Notes under the pieces: generated by a model
What the model was told of the DNA's origin: nothing
The model's input: only the letters and a program-made list of their open reading frames with translations
Database searches by the model: none
Origin: Jatrophihabitans telluris
Lineage (GTDB): Bacteria > Actinomycetota > Actinomycetes > Mycobacteriales > Jatrophihabitantaceae
Direction: 5' to 3'
Assembly: GCF_023516435.1 (NCBI RefSeq)
Contig: NZ_CP097332.1
Span: 3,906,001 to 3,970,000, forward strand
Length of the DNA stretch: 64,000 nucleotides
Made by a program: the position numbers and the translations under genes
Shown here: positions 35,843 to 48,204 of the stretch, piece by piece
Layout of the letters: every line of letters starts with the position of its first letter
How positions within the stretch are numbered: the stretch's first letter is position 1

Positions 35843-35905
35843 ATGCGCGCGCTGCTCCTGCTTCGCAGCCGTGGCGAGGCACAGGAATCCATCAGCTTCA
35901 GCTGA
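35843..35905 (+). CDS. leuA leader peptide
   Basis: A 20-residue frame, MRALLLLRSRGEAQESISFS, containing four consecutive leucine codons (CTG CTC CTG CTT) shortly after the start and lying 93 bases before leuA. Leucine-rich leader peptides upstream of leuA regulate the gene by ribosome stalling when charged leucyl-tRNA is scarce. The promoter lies directly before it and the following RNA can form alternative pairings. There is no strong ribosome binding site; transcription may start within a few bases of the ATG. Confidence 0.7.
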   Translation: MRALLLLRSRGEAQESISFS

Positions 35906-39065
<3,160 letters not shown>

Positions 39066-39073
<8 letters not shown>

Positions 39074-40349
39074 CGGATGCCTGCAGATAGACGGTGTTCA
39101 GGTCGGCGACCGCCGCCTGGGCCCGGACGGCCAGCGTCGTGGTACCGGAACGCGCCTGCTCGATGTTGTTGAAATCCCAGATCTTCCAGGTCGCGTTGAG
39201 CTTGGCCTGGACGCTGATGGCCACGACTCCCCCGGACCCCAGCGTGATGACCGGGCTGGAGTCGGCGACCTTCGCGGTGAGAGTGCCGTGCAAACTGCCC
39301 GGAACCGGACGGCCTCCCGTCACGTTCGGGCAGGACGGGTCGGTCGACGATGCGGCCAGGCACGTCGTCAGGGCCGTCTCCAGCGCTGAGGACACCTGGC
39401 GCTTGGCCGCCGCGGTCAGCTCGGCGCGCACCTCGATCACGTCCTGGGACGCGGACAGTGACACCACCGGATCGCCGCTGACGACCACCGCGCGGCTGTC
39501 GGTGGTCACCGGTAGCGCGCCGGGAAACACCGGCGTCGGAGCGGCGTCCAGGGGGCGGCCGGCGAACATGATCCGGTCGCTGCCGTCAGCGCTCGCGTCG
39601 AGCTCGACCAAGCTGGCCACCGAGGACAACCGCCAGGTGCTGCCGTGCTGGACCAGCCGGACCGTATCGGAAACGCTGCGAGCCTGATCGGCGAAGCGCA
39701 ATTGATAGGTGACGCTCACCGATCGCGCTGACCCACTGCCCTCGACGCTGCCGATGCGCACGTCGGTGATCGGAGCGATCCGCAACTGCTCAGCCAGCAC
39801 CGCGTCGGTGAGATACGGCGATGTGCTTGCGCTCGGCGGTACCAGGGCCAGCGCCAGCGCGGCCTGTGCGTCGCCCTTGGCCAGCGCCCGGAAGTAGGCC
39901 TTGGTGACCGAGGTAGGACTGTGGCTGGAGGCGAACTGAGCAGCGGCAGCGCCCCCGAGGCCGACGGCGAGCAGCAGGCTCAGCAGGCCGGCGATCAGCA
40001 ACGGGGTCCGGCGGCGCCGCGGCCGGCGGGGCGGGGGAAGCTGCTGGTAGAAACCGGCCTGGTAGGGCTGGACCGGTGGATAGGTACCCGGTGGTGGCGG
40101 GTACCGCGTAGTCGGCTGGACCGGGTACCCCGGCTGTTGATAGCCCGGTGGCTGGTACCCCGGTTGTTGATACCCCGGCTGTTGATACCCCGGTGGTTGA
40201 TACCCCGGTGGCGGGTATCCCGGTTGCTGGTACCCCGGTGGTTGATAGTCCGGTGGTTGATAGTCCGGTTGCGGATACGCAGGAGGTTGGGGCGGGATCC
40301 ACGGCTCGTTGTCCGAACCCCAACCGCGACCGCCCTGATCTGGCCCCAC
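39066..40349 (-). CDS. PGY-repeat single-pass membrane protein
   Basis: A 427-residue protein of unknown family. Residues 20-115 are Pro/Gly/Tyr/Gln-rich, with about ten five- to six-residue repeats of the form PGYQQ or PGYQP, coded by 15-base units around 40130-40290. An Arg-rich stretch and a transmembrane helix (about 118-138, LLIAGLLSLLLAVGLGG) follow, and the remaining 290 residues are extracellular with several Cys and Ser/Thr-rich stretches. The repeat tail would be cytoplasmic. GTG 40349 starts two bases after the recR stop. It is translationally linked to the mycosin-like protease, so it may be its substrate or partner. Confidence 0.75.
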
Positions 40350-40351
40350 CG

Positions 40352-40948
40352 CTACTCGACCGTCCGACGCCCGGAGAACGCCCGACCCAAGGTGACCTCA
40401 TCGGCGTACTCGAGGTCACCACCCACGGGCAGACCGCTGGCCAGACGACTCACGGTGACTCCCATCGGCTTGATCAACCGCGCCAGGTAGGTCGCGGTGG
40501 CTTCGCCCTCCAGATTCGGGTCGGTGGCCAGGATCAGTTCGGTCACGGTCCCGTCGGAGAGGCGCTGTAGCAGTTCCCTCACCCTCAGATCGTCCGGTCC
40601 GACCCCGTCTATAGGGCTGATCGCTCCGCCGAGGACGTGATAGCGGCCGCGGAACTCTCTCGTGCGCTCGATCGCGACGACGTCCTTGGGTTCCTCGACG
40701 ACGCAGATGACGGTGAGGTCGCGCCGGGAGTCGCGGCAGATCCGGCACTCGTCAGCCTCGGAGACGTTGCCGCAGATCCGGCAGAACTTGATCTCGTCCT
40801 TGACCCGGCGCAACACGCTGGCGAGGCGTTCGACGTCGGCCGAATCCTGCGCGAGCAGATGAAAGGCGATCCGCTGGGCACTCTTGGGACCGACGCCGGG
40901 TAACCGGCCCAGCTCGTCGATCAGATCCTGGACCGCTCCTTCGTACAT
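40352..40948 (-). CDS. recR: Recombination protein RecR
   Basis: Recombinational repair protein acting with RecF/RecO on gapped DNA. Features in order: helix-hairpin-helix [17 protein letters not shown], a C4 zinc finger ([16 protein letters not shown]), and a Toprim domain beginning [15 protein letters not shown]. At 198 residues the length is standard. The start is ATG 40948, which shares bases with the ybaB stop (TGATG), rather than the GTG one codon earlier. The ybaB-recR pair is conserved across bacteria, usually beside dnaX, which lies 2 kb away here. Confidence 0.96.
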   Translation of the reverse strand: MYEGAVQDLIDELGRLPGVGPKSAQRIAFHLLAQDSADVERLASVLRRVKDEIKFCRICGNVSEADECRICRDSRRDLTVICVVEEPKDVVAIERTREFRGRYHVLGGAISPIDGVGPDDLRVRELLQRLSDGTVTELILATDPNLEGEATATYLARLIKPMGVTVSRLASGLPVGGDLEYADEVTLGRAFSGRRTVE

Positions 40949-41280
40949 CACAGGCCGGGGACACCCATTCCGCTCATCCCCCCGCTCAGGGGCCCAAGCC
41001 GTTCGCTCTGCAGGTTCTGGGCCTTGGTGCCCGCGTCACGGACGGCGGCCACAACGAGGTCCTGCAGGGTTTCCACATCATCGGCATCGACAACGGTGGG
41101 ATCGATCGTGACCCGCAGCAGCTCACCCGAGCCGGTGACCACGGCCACGACCAGATCACCGCCCGCGGAGCCGCTCACCTCGGTCTCGGCCAGCTCGGCC
41201 TGCGCCACCGCCAGCTCCTGCTGCATCTTCTGCGCACGCTTCATCAACTGCTGCAGGTTGGGCTGGCCGCCAGGTCGCAC
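40948..41280 (-). CDS. ybaB: Nucleoid-associated protein YbaB/EbfC
   Basis: Small DNA-binding protein of 110 residues. The N-terminal helix [23 protein letters not shown] and the beta-strand core [18 protein letters not shown] are diagnostic. The C-terminal tail is Gly/Met-rich. It starts with GTG at 41280, and its stop overlaps the recR start. The family forms dimers shaped like tweezers on DNA and often neighbours recR and dnaX, as here. Confidence 0.93.
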   Translation of the reverse strand: MRPGGQPNLQQLMKRAQKMQQELAVAQAELAETEVSGSAGGDLVVAVVTGSGELLRVTIDPTVVDADDVETLQDLVVAAVRDAGTKAQNLQSERLGPLSGGMSGMGVPGL

Positions 41281-41346
41281 GGAAGGACACTCCTTGTTCT
41301 CGATGCCTGCGCCAGCCTAACCCGCACTACTGGCAGTCTGTTGGTC

Positions 41347-42393
41347 ATGGCGGTGACACCAGGGCGAGCGCGGCGAGGACCGTCGACGTCCCGGCGACCG
41401 AGCTTGGCCGCGCTGCTGACCGCCGCCGTGCTCAGCGCCGCCGTGCTGGTCCTCGGTGCCTGTACGGCGGCTCCGGACCCACACCGGACCAGTGCGGCCA
41501 CACCCGCGACTTCCACGTCCGCGACCGGCGCGTCGACGTCCGCCGCGGCGCCGGCCGGCACGCCCGCGTCGAGAACCGCAAGCACTTCGAAGCCGCGCCC
41601 GTCGACCGCGTCGTCCGCGTCGTCCTCCCCGGTCGCGGGCTCCCCCGCGGTGGCGAAGCCCTCGTCCAGCTCACGCGCCAAGCCGGCGCCGGCGGTTTCG
41701 GCGACCACGCCCCGCCCACCGGCGGGGGGTTCGGTCAGCGGCCGAACGATCGTGCTCAACCCCGGCCACAACGGTGGCAACGCGGCCAACCCCGGCGCGA
41801 TCGGGCGCCAGGTGCCAGCCGGTTTCGGTCAGTACAAGGCGTGCGACACGACAGGGACGCAGACCAATGCCGGGTATCCGGAGCATGCTTTCAACTGGGA
41901 TGTGGCCCTTCGGGTTCGCTCCGCGCTGCAGGCCCACGACGTCCAGGTCATCCTCACCCGTCCGTCCGACACGGGAGTCGGCCCGTGCGTCGATCAACGC
42001 GCGGCCATCGGCAACCGGGCCGGGGTCGCGGCGGTGGTCTCGATCCACGCCGACGGCGCACCCGCGAGCGGGCACGGGTTTCACGTATGCGAAGACTCCC
42101 GGCAGCCCGGAGGTGCCGCGGTCGCCGCGCAGTCGCACCGATTGACCGTGGCCATGCACGACGCGTTGCTGGGCGGTTCCGGAATGAGCGTGTCCAGCTA
42201 TCTGGGCAGCAACGGCTACTACCCGCGTGACGACCTCGCCGGGCTCAACCTCGCCACGGTGCCGGCCACGTTCTTGGAGATCGGGAACATGCGCAACTCC
42301 GGCGACGCCGGCATCCAGTCCTCGGCGGCCGGCCGACAGCGGATCGCCGAGGCCGTGGCCCGAGCCATCCTGGCCTGGCTCGCCGCCCGCTGA
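41347..42393 (+). CDS. Lipoprotein N-acetylmuramoyl-L-alanine amidase (Rv3717-like)
   Basis: Zinc-dependent peptidoglycan amidase cutting the bond between muramic acid and L-alanine. The N-terminus is a lipoprotein signal with lipobox VLGAC (about residue 38); then about 90 residues of Ser/Thr/Ala/Pro-rich linker; then an amidase_3 domain with zinc ligands in VLNPGHNGG, YPEHAFNWD and VSIHADG and the catalytic glutamate in FLEIGNMRN. ATG 41347 is the first ATG of the frame. It lies divergent from ybaB as Rv3717 does in M. tuberculosis, but carries a lipid anchor and long linker that place it on the outer face of the membrane. Confidence 0.92.
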   Translation: MAVTPGRARRGPSTSRRPSLAALLTAAVLSAAVLVLGACTAAPDPHRTSAATPATSTSATGASTSAAAPAGTPASRTASTSKPRPSTASSASSSPVAGSPAVAKPSSSSRAKPAPAVSATTPRPPAGGSVSGRTIVLNPGHNGGNAANPGAIGRQVPAGFGQYKACDTTGTQTNAGYPEHAFNWDVALRVRSALQAHDVQVILTRPSDTGVGPCVDQRAAIGNRAGVAAVVSIHADGAPASGHGFHVCEDSRQPGGAAVAAQSHRLTVAMHDALLGGSGMSVSSYLGSNGYYPRDDLAGLNLATVPATFLEIGNMRNSGDAGIQSSAAGRQRIAEAVARAILAWLAAR

Positions 42394-42434
42394 GAGTCCT
42401 GGCGCCGAGTTGTCGACGTTCAGCCCGGGAGCGC

Positions 42435-42998
42435 TCAGCGCCGTCGGATGCGCTCGGCCAGCGCGGTCAGTAGCCCCGCGCAGGCCCGTTCGGTCTGCGC
42501 CAGCACCTCATCGAAGCCCCGGCCACCGCCGTAGTACGGATCGGGAACGTCCAAGTCGCCCGAGGCGACCGCCAGCGGGTCGAAACTGCGCAGCAGAACG
42601 AGGCTGTCGAGCGCCTCGGGCGGGTCGTCGGCCACCCGCGCCAGCTGCGTCAGGCGGCTGAGGTGGCCGTGGTCGATGGCCACGACCAGGTCGCGCTCGG
42701 CGAACAGCTGCGGGCTGAACTGCTTGGCGGTGTGCGGCGGATGCTCGTAGCCGTGGCGAGCCAGGGTGCTGCGGGAACGGGCGTCCATGTCGTCGCCGAC
42801 GTGCCACTCACCCGTACCGGCGCTGTCTACGACCACCCGCTCGGACAGGCCGGCGAGGTCGAGGAGGGTGCGCATCACCACCTCCGCGGTCGGAGAACGG
42901 CAGATGTTGCCGGAACAGACGAAGCAGACGCGAATCGGGCCGTCCGTGTCGGCCGGTGCTCCTGATCGTCCGAGCGGGTTTCCCGGCACAGCGGTCAT
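42435..42998 (-). CDS. Low-molecular-weight protein-tyrosine phosphatase
   Basis: Phosphatase of 187 residues. The active-site P-loop is CSGNICRS (C-x5-R-S) near residue 28, and the general-acid aspartate is in DVPDPYYGGG, spaced as in the family. The protein has an N-terminal extension of about 20 residues. Its start overlaps the dnaX stop by four bases (ATGA), so it is likely cotranscribed with dnaX. Relatives dephosphorylate tyrosine kinases controlling exopolysaccharide export or are secreted virulence factors; no tyrosine kinase is visible in the window. Confidence 0.92.
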   Translation of the reverse strand: MTAVPGNPLGRSGAPADTDGPIRVCFVCSGNICRSPTAEVVMRTLLDLAGLSERVVVDSAGTGEWHVGDDMDARSRSTLARHGYEHPPHTAKQFSPQLFAERDLVVAIDHGHLSRLTQLARVADDPPEALDSLVLLRSFDPLAVASGDLDVPDPYYGGGRGFDEVLAQTERACAGLLTALAERIRRR

Positions 42999-45352
42999 TG
43001 ATCGATACGGCGGGCGCCGAGGCTGTTCTGAAGCAGGTCCATCGCGGCCGCCTCGGGATCGAGACCACCGGGGCCGGAGCCCTCGACCACGTCGGCATCC
43101 TCGTCGGCACCGTCGTTGACCTCCGGCGGCGCGGCCGGGTCGGGCTGTTGGTCGCGCGGCACCCGTACCGGTCGCGTAGGCCGGGCCGGACGGGCGGCGC
43201 GCTCAGGCTCGTCGTCGGGCGGCGGCTCGTCAGCGTGATCTGTCGAACCGCGGCCGGCCGGCCGGGGCGGTGCGGCGGTGGTCGAGACCTGGACCTGCCA
43301 ACCCGCACCGAGCACGGCGCCGACGCCGTCGCGGATGACCGACAGGTTGCTTTCGTCGGAGATCATCTTCGCGATGGGAGCGGAGCTGACCGCCAGCGTG
43401 ATCGTGGTCCCGGTGACCTCGGCGATCGCGGCGTGGTCGAGCAACGCATGCGTCTTGCGGCTGCGGGTCTTCACCTGTTCCAGCACGTCGGGCCACACCC
43501 GCCGCAGGCTGGCCGAGTCCGAACCGCCGGCCGCGACGGTCGGCGCCGGGATGTCGTCGGACGCAGCCGGCGCCGCAGGTGAGGGGGGCCGCTCGGACAC
43601 CGCCGCGACAGACCGCGCCGGCTCGGACTCCGGCTCCGGGAGAGCGGGCTCGGACACCGGCGCGACTGACCCCGCTGGCTCGGCCACCGGCTCCGGGATC
43701 GACGGCTCGGCCACCGGCTCGGGGGTCGACGGCTCGGGAATCGGTTGCGCGTCGCGGATCGGTTGCGCGTCGCGGATCGGTTGCGCGCCGGGGGCGGCCG
43801 AGCCGGGGGCCGCGGTGACCTCGGGCCAAGCAGAGGGTTGCGGGCGGCCAGGTTCGGCGGCGCCTTTCGCCCCGCTACGGGCGGCGGTGTCCGTGGGTTG
43901 CGCGCTGTCACTCGGCTTGCCGGCGAGTTTGGCGCGAGCGGCCGCCCGGCGTTCGGTGACCCAGGCTTCGGCCGCGGCCACCTCGTCCCGCGGGACGGCG
44001 GACCCCGACGACTCAGCCGGAGGCGCCGGCTGAGCCGGAGGCGCCGGCTGAGCCGGAGAGGCCGGCTGAGCCGGAGAGGCCGGCTGAGCCGGAGAGGCCG
44101 GCTGGGTCGGAGAGGCCGGCTGAGTCGGCTGAGCGGGTCGCGCAGCGGCGGGCGGATTCTCGGATGGCGCCGGCTGATCCACCGACAAACCGAGGGCCTG
44201 ACGCCGCTCGAGTCGCTCCAGGCGCTGCAACAGAGCGGCCGAGTCCGACGCCGCGTCCGGCAGCAGCATCCGCGCCGACAACAGTTCGAGCATCAGCCGT
44301 GGCGAGGTCGTACCGCGCATGTCGGTGAGCGTGGTGTGGGTGATATCGGCGAATCGCACCAGGCTCGCGGTGCCGATCCGACGTGACTGATCGGCCATAC
44401 GGTCGCCCTGGTCGGCCGGGTAGTCGATCAGACCCTTGTCCAGGGCGTCCGGGACCGAGTCGAGGACCATCAGATCGCGGAAGCGTTCCAGCAGGTCAGC
44501 GGCGAACCGGCGCGGATCGTGACCGGCTTCCACCACCCGGTCGATCGTGGCGTAGACGCCCGCCGCGTCGCCGACCGCCAGCGAATCGATCATGTCGTCG
44601 AGCAGAGCGCCGTCCGTCACGCCCAGCAGCCCTACGGCCATCGAGTACGTGACCCCGGCGGGGCCGGCACCAGCTAGCAACTGATCGAGAATCGACAACG
44701 AGTCGCGGGCCGAACCGCCACCGGAGCGCACCACAAGCGGAAAGACGGTGGGCTCGACCGCGGCGTTCTCCGCCTGGCTGATGCGTTCGAGGTGAGCCCG
44801 CAGCGCCGTCGGCGGGATGAGGCGGAACGGGTAGTGGTGGGTCCGTGACCGGATCGTTTGAAGGACCTTGTCCGGCTCGGTGGTGGCGAAGATGAAGATC
44901 AGGAAGTCGGGTGGCTCCTCCACCAGCTTCAGCAGGGCGTTGAAGCCCTGCGTGGTGACCATGTGCGCCTCGTCGATGATGTAGACCTTGTAGCGGTCGC
45001 GCACCGGGGCGTAGTAGGCCCGCTCACGCAGGTCGCGGGCATCGTCGACGCCACCGTGGCTGGCCGCATCGATTTCGATCACGTCGATGCTGCCGGTTCC
45101 GTTGGGCGCCAGGTCCTTGCACGAGTCACAGACCCCGCACGGGGTGGGCGTCGGACCCTGCAGGCAGTTGAGCGAACGGGCCAGGATGCGCGCGCTGGAG
45201 GTCTTGCCACAGCCCCGGGGGCCGGAAAACAGGTAGGCGTGATTGATCCGGCCCGCCGACAAGGCCTGCATCAGCGGACCGGTCACGTGCTCTTGGCCGA
45301 TGACCTCGGAGAAGGTCGCCGACCGGTACTTGCGATAGAGCGCCAGAGCCAC
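42995..45352 (-). CDS. dnaX: DNA polymerase III subunits gamma/tau
   Basis: Clamp-loader ATPase of the replicative polymerase, 785 residues. Walker A is SGPRGCGKTSSARI, the zinc-binding cysteines are in CLQG and CGVCDSC, Walker B is IIDEAHM, and sensor motif FATTEPDKV follows. After domain III the protein has a low-complexity Pro/Ala/Gln/Ser linker (coded at about 44010-44150 by 15-base repeats encoding QPASPA units, and a second Pro/Glu-rich repeat near 43620-43800), then a tau-like C-terminal domain. The start is ATG 45352. The linker repeats are longer than usual. Confidence 0.95.
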   Translation of the reverse strand: MALALYRKYRSATFSEVIGQEHVTGPLMQALSAGRINHAYLFSGPRGCGKTSSARILARSLNCLQGPTPTPCGVCDSCKDLAPNGTGSIDVIEIDAASHGGVDDARDLRERAYYAPVRDRYKVYIIDEAHMVTTQGFNALLKLVEEPPDFLIFIFATTEPDKVLQTIRSRTHHYPFRLIPPTALRAHLERISQAENAAVEPTVFPLVVRSGGGSARDSLSILDQLLAGAGPAGVTYSMAVGLLGVTDGALLDDMIDSLAVGDAAGVYATIDRVVEAGHDPRRFAADLLERFRDLMVLDSVPDALDKGLIDYPADQGDRMADQSRRIGTASLVRFADITHTTLTDMRGTTSPRLMLELLSARMLLPDAASDSAALLQRLERLERRQALGLSVDQPAPSENPPAAARPAQPTQPASPTQPASPAQPASPAQPASPAQPAPPAQPAPPAESSGSAVPRDEVAAAEAWVTERRAAARAKLAGKPSDSAQPTDTAARSGAKGAAEPGRPQPSAWPEVTAAPGSAAPGAQPIRDAQPIRDAQPIPEPSTPEPVAEPSIPEPVAEPAGSVAPVSEPALPEPESEPARSVAAVSERPPSPAAPAASDDIPAPTVAAGGSDSASLRRVWPDVLEQVKTRSRKTHALLDHAAIAEVTGTTITLAVSSAPIAKMISDESNLSVIRDGVGAVLGAGWQVQVSTTAAPPRPAGRGSTDHADEPPPDDEPERAARPARPTRPVRVPRDQQPDPAAPPEVNDGADEDADVVEGSGPGGLDPEAAAMDLLQNSLGARRIDQ

Positions 45353-45445
45353 ACAGCGAGGTTAGTGCACCCCGCTGACAGTCCGACCGCGCACATCGAC
45401 GGTCCCGGCTGCCCGGACCCAGCCCGGGTGACCGGCCGAGTGGCG

Positions 45446-46696
45446 TCACCCGCGTTTGGCCAACTGGTTCAACAGGGTTCGGTCGAGCACCAGGCCGTCC
45501 GGGGCGACCGCCTGGGCCACCTCCAGGATGTCGCGATCGCCGAACGCGCCGCAGTCGAGGCCGCGGGCCAGGAATCCCGCGAGGGCCTGCGCGGTCGCGG
45601 GCTCGTCGAGAATGCCGCTGGCCGAACGGCTGAGGTAGCGCTGCAAGCGGCCGACGGCGGCCGGCAGGCCGTCCAGGTAGAAGGCGAAGGTTGCGGCGAA
45701 CCGGGTCGGTAGCTGGGCGGGGTGGAGGTCCCAGCCCTGGTAGAAGCCGCGTTCGAGCGACCGGCGCACCAACCGGGCATGTAAGGCCCAGCCGCTGCGG
45801 ACGGCGACGGCGTCGCCCACCGGCAGCATGTTGGTCGAGCCGTCCGAGACAGGCACCCCGGTGCCCGCCGCCGCGACCTGCATGACCGCCTTGGCGTGGT
45901 CGGCGGCGGGATGTTCCATGCTCTGGAAAGCGGCGGCGATCCCGACCGACGCGGAGTAGTCATAGGTTCCGTAGTGCAGTCCGGCGCATCGGGACCCGGC
46001 CGCGTGAATCATCCGCGCGACCAGCGCCGTGCCGTCCTCGCCCAGCACGGCCTGCGGCGTCTCGATCTGGATCTCGAAGCGAAGCGCCCCTTCGGGCAGG
46101 GAGAATCCGTCCTCGAAGGCGCCGCACGCCTCTACCATGGCCAACACCTGGGCCACGGAGGACACCTTGGGCAGCGTGAGCCGGAATCCGGCCGGCAAGG
46201 TCGTTTCCCCTGACGCCACCAGGCTTTCCAGAAACAAGTTGACCGTCCGCAGCCCGCGGTCGCGAAAGGGCCCCTCCAGTGACTTCATCCGGATCCCCAA
46301 GGCCAACGGTCCGCCGGAGGGGGACTGCGTCGCCGCACGCAGAGCCCGTGCCGCGGCGATGACGTCCCGGTCCTCGGTCTCGTCCGGGCGAAGTCCGTAG
46401 CCGTCCTCGAAGTCGATGCGCAGATCCTCGATCGGCTCGGTGCGCAGCTTCTCGTGCACCTGGCGTTCCAGGCCTGGGTAACGGTCGAAGTCCGGCAGCG
46501 GCCCGTAGGCGTTGAGAGCATCGATCGCTGCCGCGCCCCAGTCCGACACGGTGTCGGCACTGAAGCGATCGCCCGGGACGTAAACGGTGTGGATCGGCTG
46601 CCGGGCGATCATCGGGCCCGGGTAACGCGCGGCCCGCGCGGCGTCATCGGCAGCCAACAGTTCGTTCAGGCGGTGCCGCAGCGGGTCGATGTCCAC
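45446..46696 (-). CDS. DUF6986 aldolase/citrate-lyase-like protein of the ureide cluster
   Basis: A 416-residue protein with a TIM-barrel phosphoenolpyruvate/pyruvate-type fold suggested by LRIDFEDGYG, ALGIRMKSLEG, LTLPKVSSVAQV and FEIQIETPQAVLG, the segments that carry acidic metal ligands in HpcH/citrate-lyase beta enzymes. It matches what I know as DUF6986, which is often encoded beside allantoicase in actinobacteria. GTG 46696 was chosen because GGAGGG is five bases upstream and it follows the cupin stop by one base. A role in using glyoxylate made from ureidoglycolate is plausible but inferred from position. Confidence 0.75.
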   Translation of the reverse strand: MDIDPLRHRLNELLAADDAARAARYPGPMIARQPIHTVYVPGDRFSADTVSDWGAAAIDALNAYGPLPDFDRYPGLERQVHEKLRTEPIEDLRIDFEDGYGLRPDETEDRDVIAAARALRAATQSPSGGPLALGIRMKSLEGPFRDRGLRTVNLFLESLVASGETTLPAGFRLTLPKVSSVAQVLAMVEACGAFEDGFSLPEGALRFEIQIETPQAVLGEDGTALVARMIHAAGSRCAGLHYGTYDYSASVGIAAAFQSMEHPAADHAKAVMQVAAAGTGVPVSDGSTNMLPVGDAVAVRSGWALHARLVRRSLERGFYQGWDLHPAQLPTRFAATFAFYLDGLPAAVGRLQRYLSRSASGILDEPATAQALAGFLARGLDCGAFGDRDILEVAQAVAPDGLVLDRTLLNQLAKRG

Positions 46697-46697
46697 C

Positions 46698-47123
46698 TCA
46701 GCCCTCCAGCAGCTCGAAGTCCTCGAAGGTGAAACCCGGAGATACCACGCAGGCCACCAGTGTCGCCTGCGCGGCGGCGGGGGCGGCGGTTTGCCACTCG
46801 TTGGGGCGCACCAGGTACTGGCCGCCGGCGTTGAGCTCGCAGGAGAAGCGCGAGACCGGTGAGTCGTCCTCGCCGCCGACGGTGAGCAGGAGCGGACCGC
46901 CACCCTGCCACAGCCAGAGTTCGGCGGAGCTGACCCGATGCCAGGCCGAACGCTCGCCCGGCAGTAGCAGGAAGGACACGCACGTCGTCAGCGGCCGATC
47001 GCCGCGCGGCGTGGACACGGTGATCGGGTTACGCCAGGTCTCGCGGTACCAACCGCCCTCCGGGTGCGCCTGCATGCCCAGCGCGTCAGGATCGGCGAGA
47101 AACAGTTCTTCTCCCAATGACAT
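46698..47123 (-). CDS. Cupin-fold protein (DUF985-like)
   Basis: A small beta-barrel protein of 141 residues with the DUF985 hallmark HPEGGWYRETWR near residue 20, TCVSFLLLPGERSAWHRV, and LWLWQGGGPLLL. The two His-bearing motifs fit a cupin metal or ligand pocket. It lies between allantoicase and DUF6986 in the same direction, with one base to the next start, so it is probably part of the ureide operon. Ureidoglycolate lyase, the expected missing step after allantoicase, is also a small cupin-like protein in other bacteria; this protein belongs to a different family by motif, but could fill that role. That is inference. Confidence 0.8.
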   Translation of the reverse strand: MSLGEELFLADPDALGMQAHPEGGWYRETWRNPITVSTPRGDRPLTTCVSFLLLPGERSAWHRVSSAELWLWQGGGPLLLTVGGEDDSPVSRFSCELNAGGQYLVRPNEWQTAAPAAAQATLVACVVSPGFTFEDFELLEG

Positions 47124-47163
47124 GGCGGCGTTCTCTCCTCAGTCCATCGCGCGACGGGCGTGC

Positions 47164-48204
47164 TCAGTCAAACAGCTGGCTCTCGTCGACGCCCGCGGCG
47201 GCCTTCACCGGCAACAGGCCCAACCATCGCTGCCCGGCCTCGTGCCGAACCGACTCATCGACGGTGCCCAGCAACCGCAGCCGGGACAGACCGCCGTCGG
47301 GAAGGATATCCAGCCGGACCTCGCTGACTGCCGCATGGTCACGCACCCGGAACCGGTGCTCGGTGTCGGCCTGCAAGCGCGTCAGCGGCAGCAGTTCGTC
47401 GCCGGTGGCGTTGTCGGTCAACCGGGCCTGGCCCGGTGCGTTACCAACGAAGCGGCCGGTGTCGATGATCACGTCGTGCAGGACTCCGGCAGCGGCGAGG
47501 GCGACGGTCACCCAGTCGTGGCCGTCGTCGCGGCGGCGGCTGGTCTCCCACCCGTCCGACATCACCCTGGCCCGGCCGGGTGCGAGCAGGTTGGCCGGGG
47601 CGGAGTAGAACATGTTGCTGCAGCCGGTGATTCGGCCACCGTTGACCGTGGCGCCCAGGTCGATCCGGCCTCCGAGGAATCTCGGATCGGCCACGACCTC
47701 GCCGTGCACCCGGAAGCGGGCCACGCCCCCGTCGGGATAGATCGACAGCCGGACGTGACTGATCAGGTGCTCGTGGGCGAAGATCGGAAACGCGTTGGCC
47801 GCATCGCCCTCGAGCTCGGACCGGGCCAGCAGGGGGACCCAGTCCGCACTCAGCACCTCGGCCGGGGACGGGTAACCGAGCAGGGTCGTGCCCTCCACCG
47901 ACGCGTAGGGCGGGTAGTTGCCGGTGAAGTGCGCGGTGTCGATCACGACTCCCCGGACGATGCCGGGGGCACCGAGGCGAACGATCGCCCAGTCAGGCGT
48001 CTCGTGCCGGTCCTCGTCACGTCGCCGGCGCGTCTCCCAGCCGTCGTAGATCTTGCCGCGCGGACCGAAGGCAAGCGGGTCGTGTTCGGACGGTCCGGGG
48101 TTGATGAGGTTGTCGGCGGGCGCAAATGTCTCGTCGGCGGTGGCGACCACGCTCGCGCCCAGCGAGCGTGCTGCCAGGTCCGGCCAGTGCCTGAAGTCGC
48201 TCAT
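47164..48204 (-). CDS. alc: Allantoicase
   Basis: Hydrolyses allantoate to ureidoglycolate and urea. The protein of 346 residues contains two similar jelly-roll halves, each with a GWETRRRRD or GWETSRRRDD motif, a preceding DLAARSLG or DLGATVNGG, and GVVIDTAHFTGNYP or DVIIDTGRFVGNAP. That duplication and these motifs are diagnostic. ATG 48204 overlaps the allantoinase stop by four bases (ATGA), so it is coupled to allB; the extra upstream frame is antisense-like and rejected. Operon order is allB-alc-cupin-DUF6986. Confidence 0.93.
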   Translation of the reverse strand: MSDFRHWPDLAARSLGASVVATADETFAPADNLINPGPSEHDPLAFGPRGKIYDGWETRRRRDEDRHETPDWAIVRLGAPGIVRGVVIDTAHFTGNYPPYASVEGTTLLGYPSPAEVLSADWVPLLARSELEGDAANAFPIFAHEHLISHVRLSIYPDGGVARFRVHGEVVADPRFLGGRIDLGATVNGGRITGCSNMFYSAPANLLAPGRARVMSDGWETSRRRDDGHDWVTVALAAAGVLHDVIIDTGRFVGNAPGQARLTDNATGDELLPLTRLQADTEHRFRVRDHAAVSEVRLDILPDGGLSRLRLLGTVDESVRHEAGQRWLGLLPVKAAAGVDESQLFD

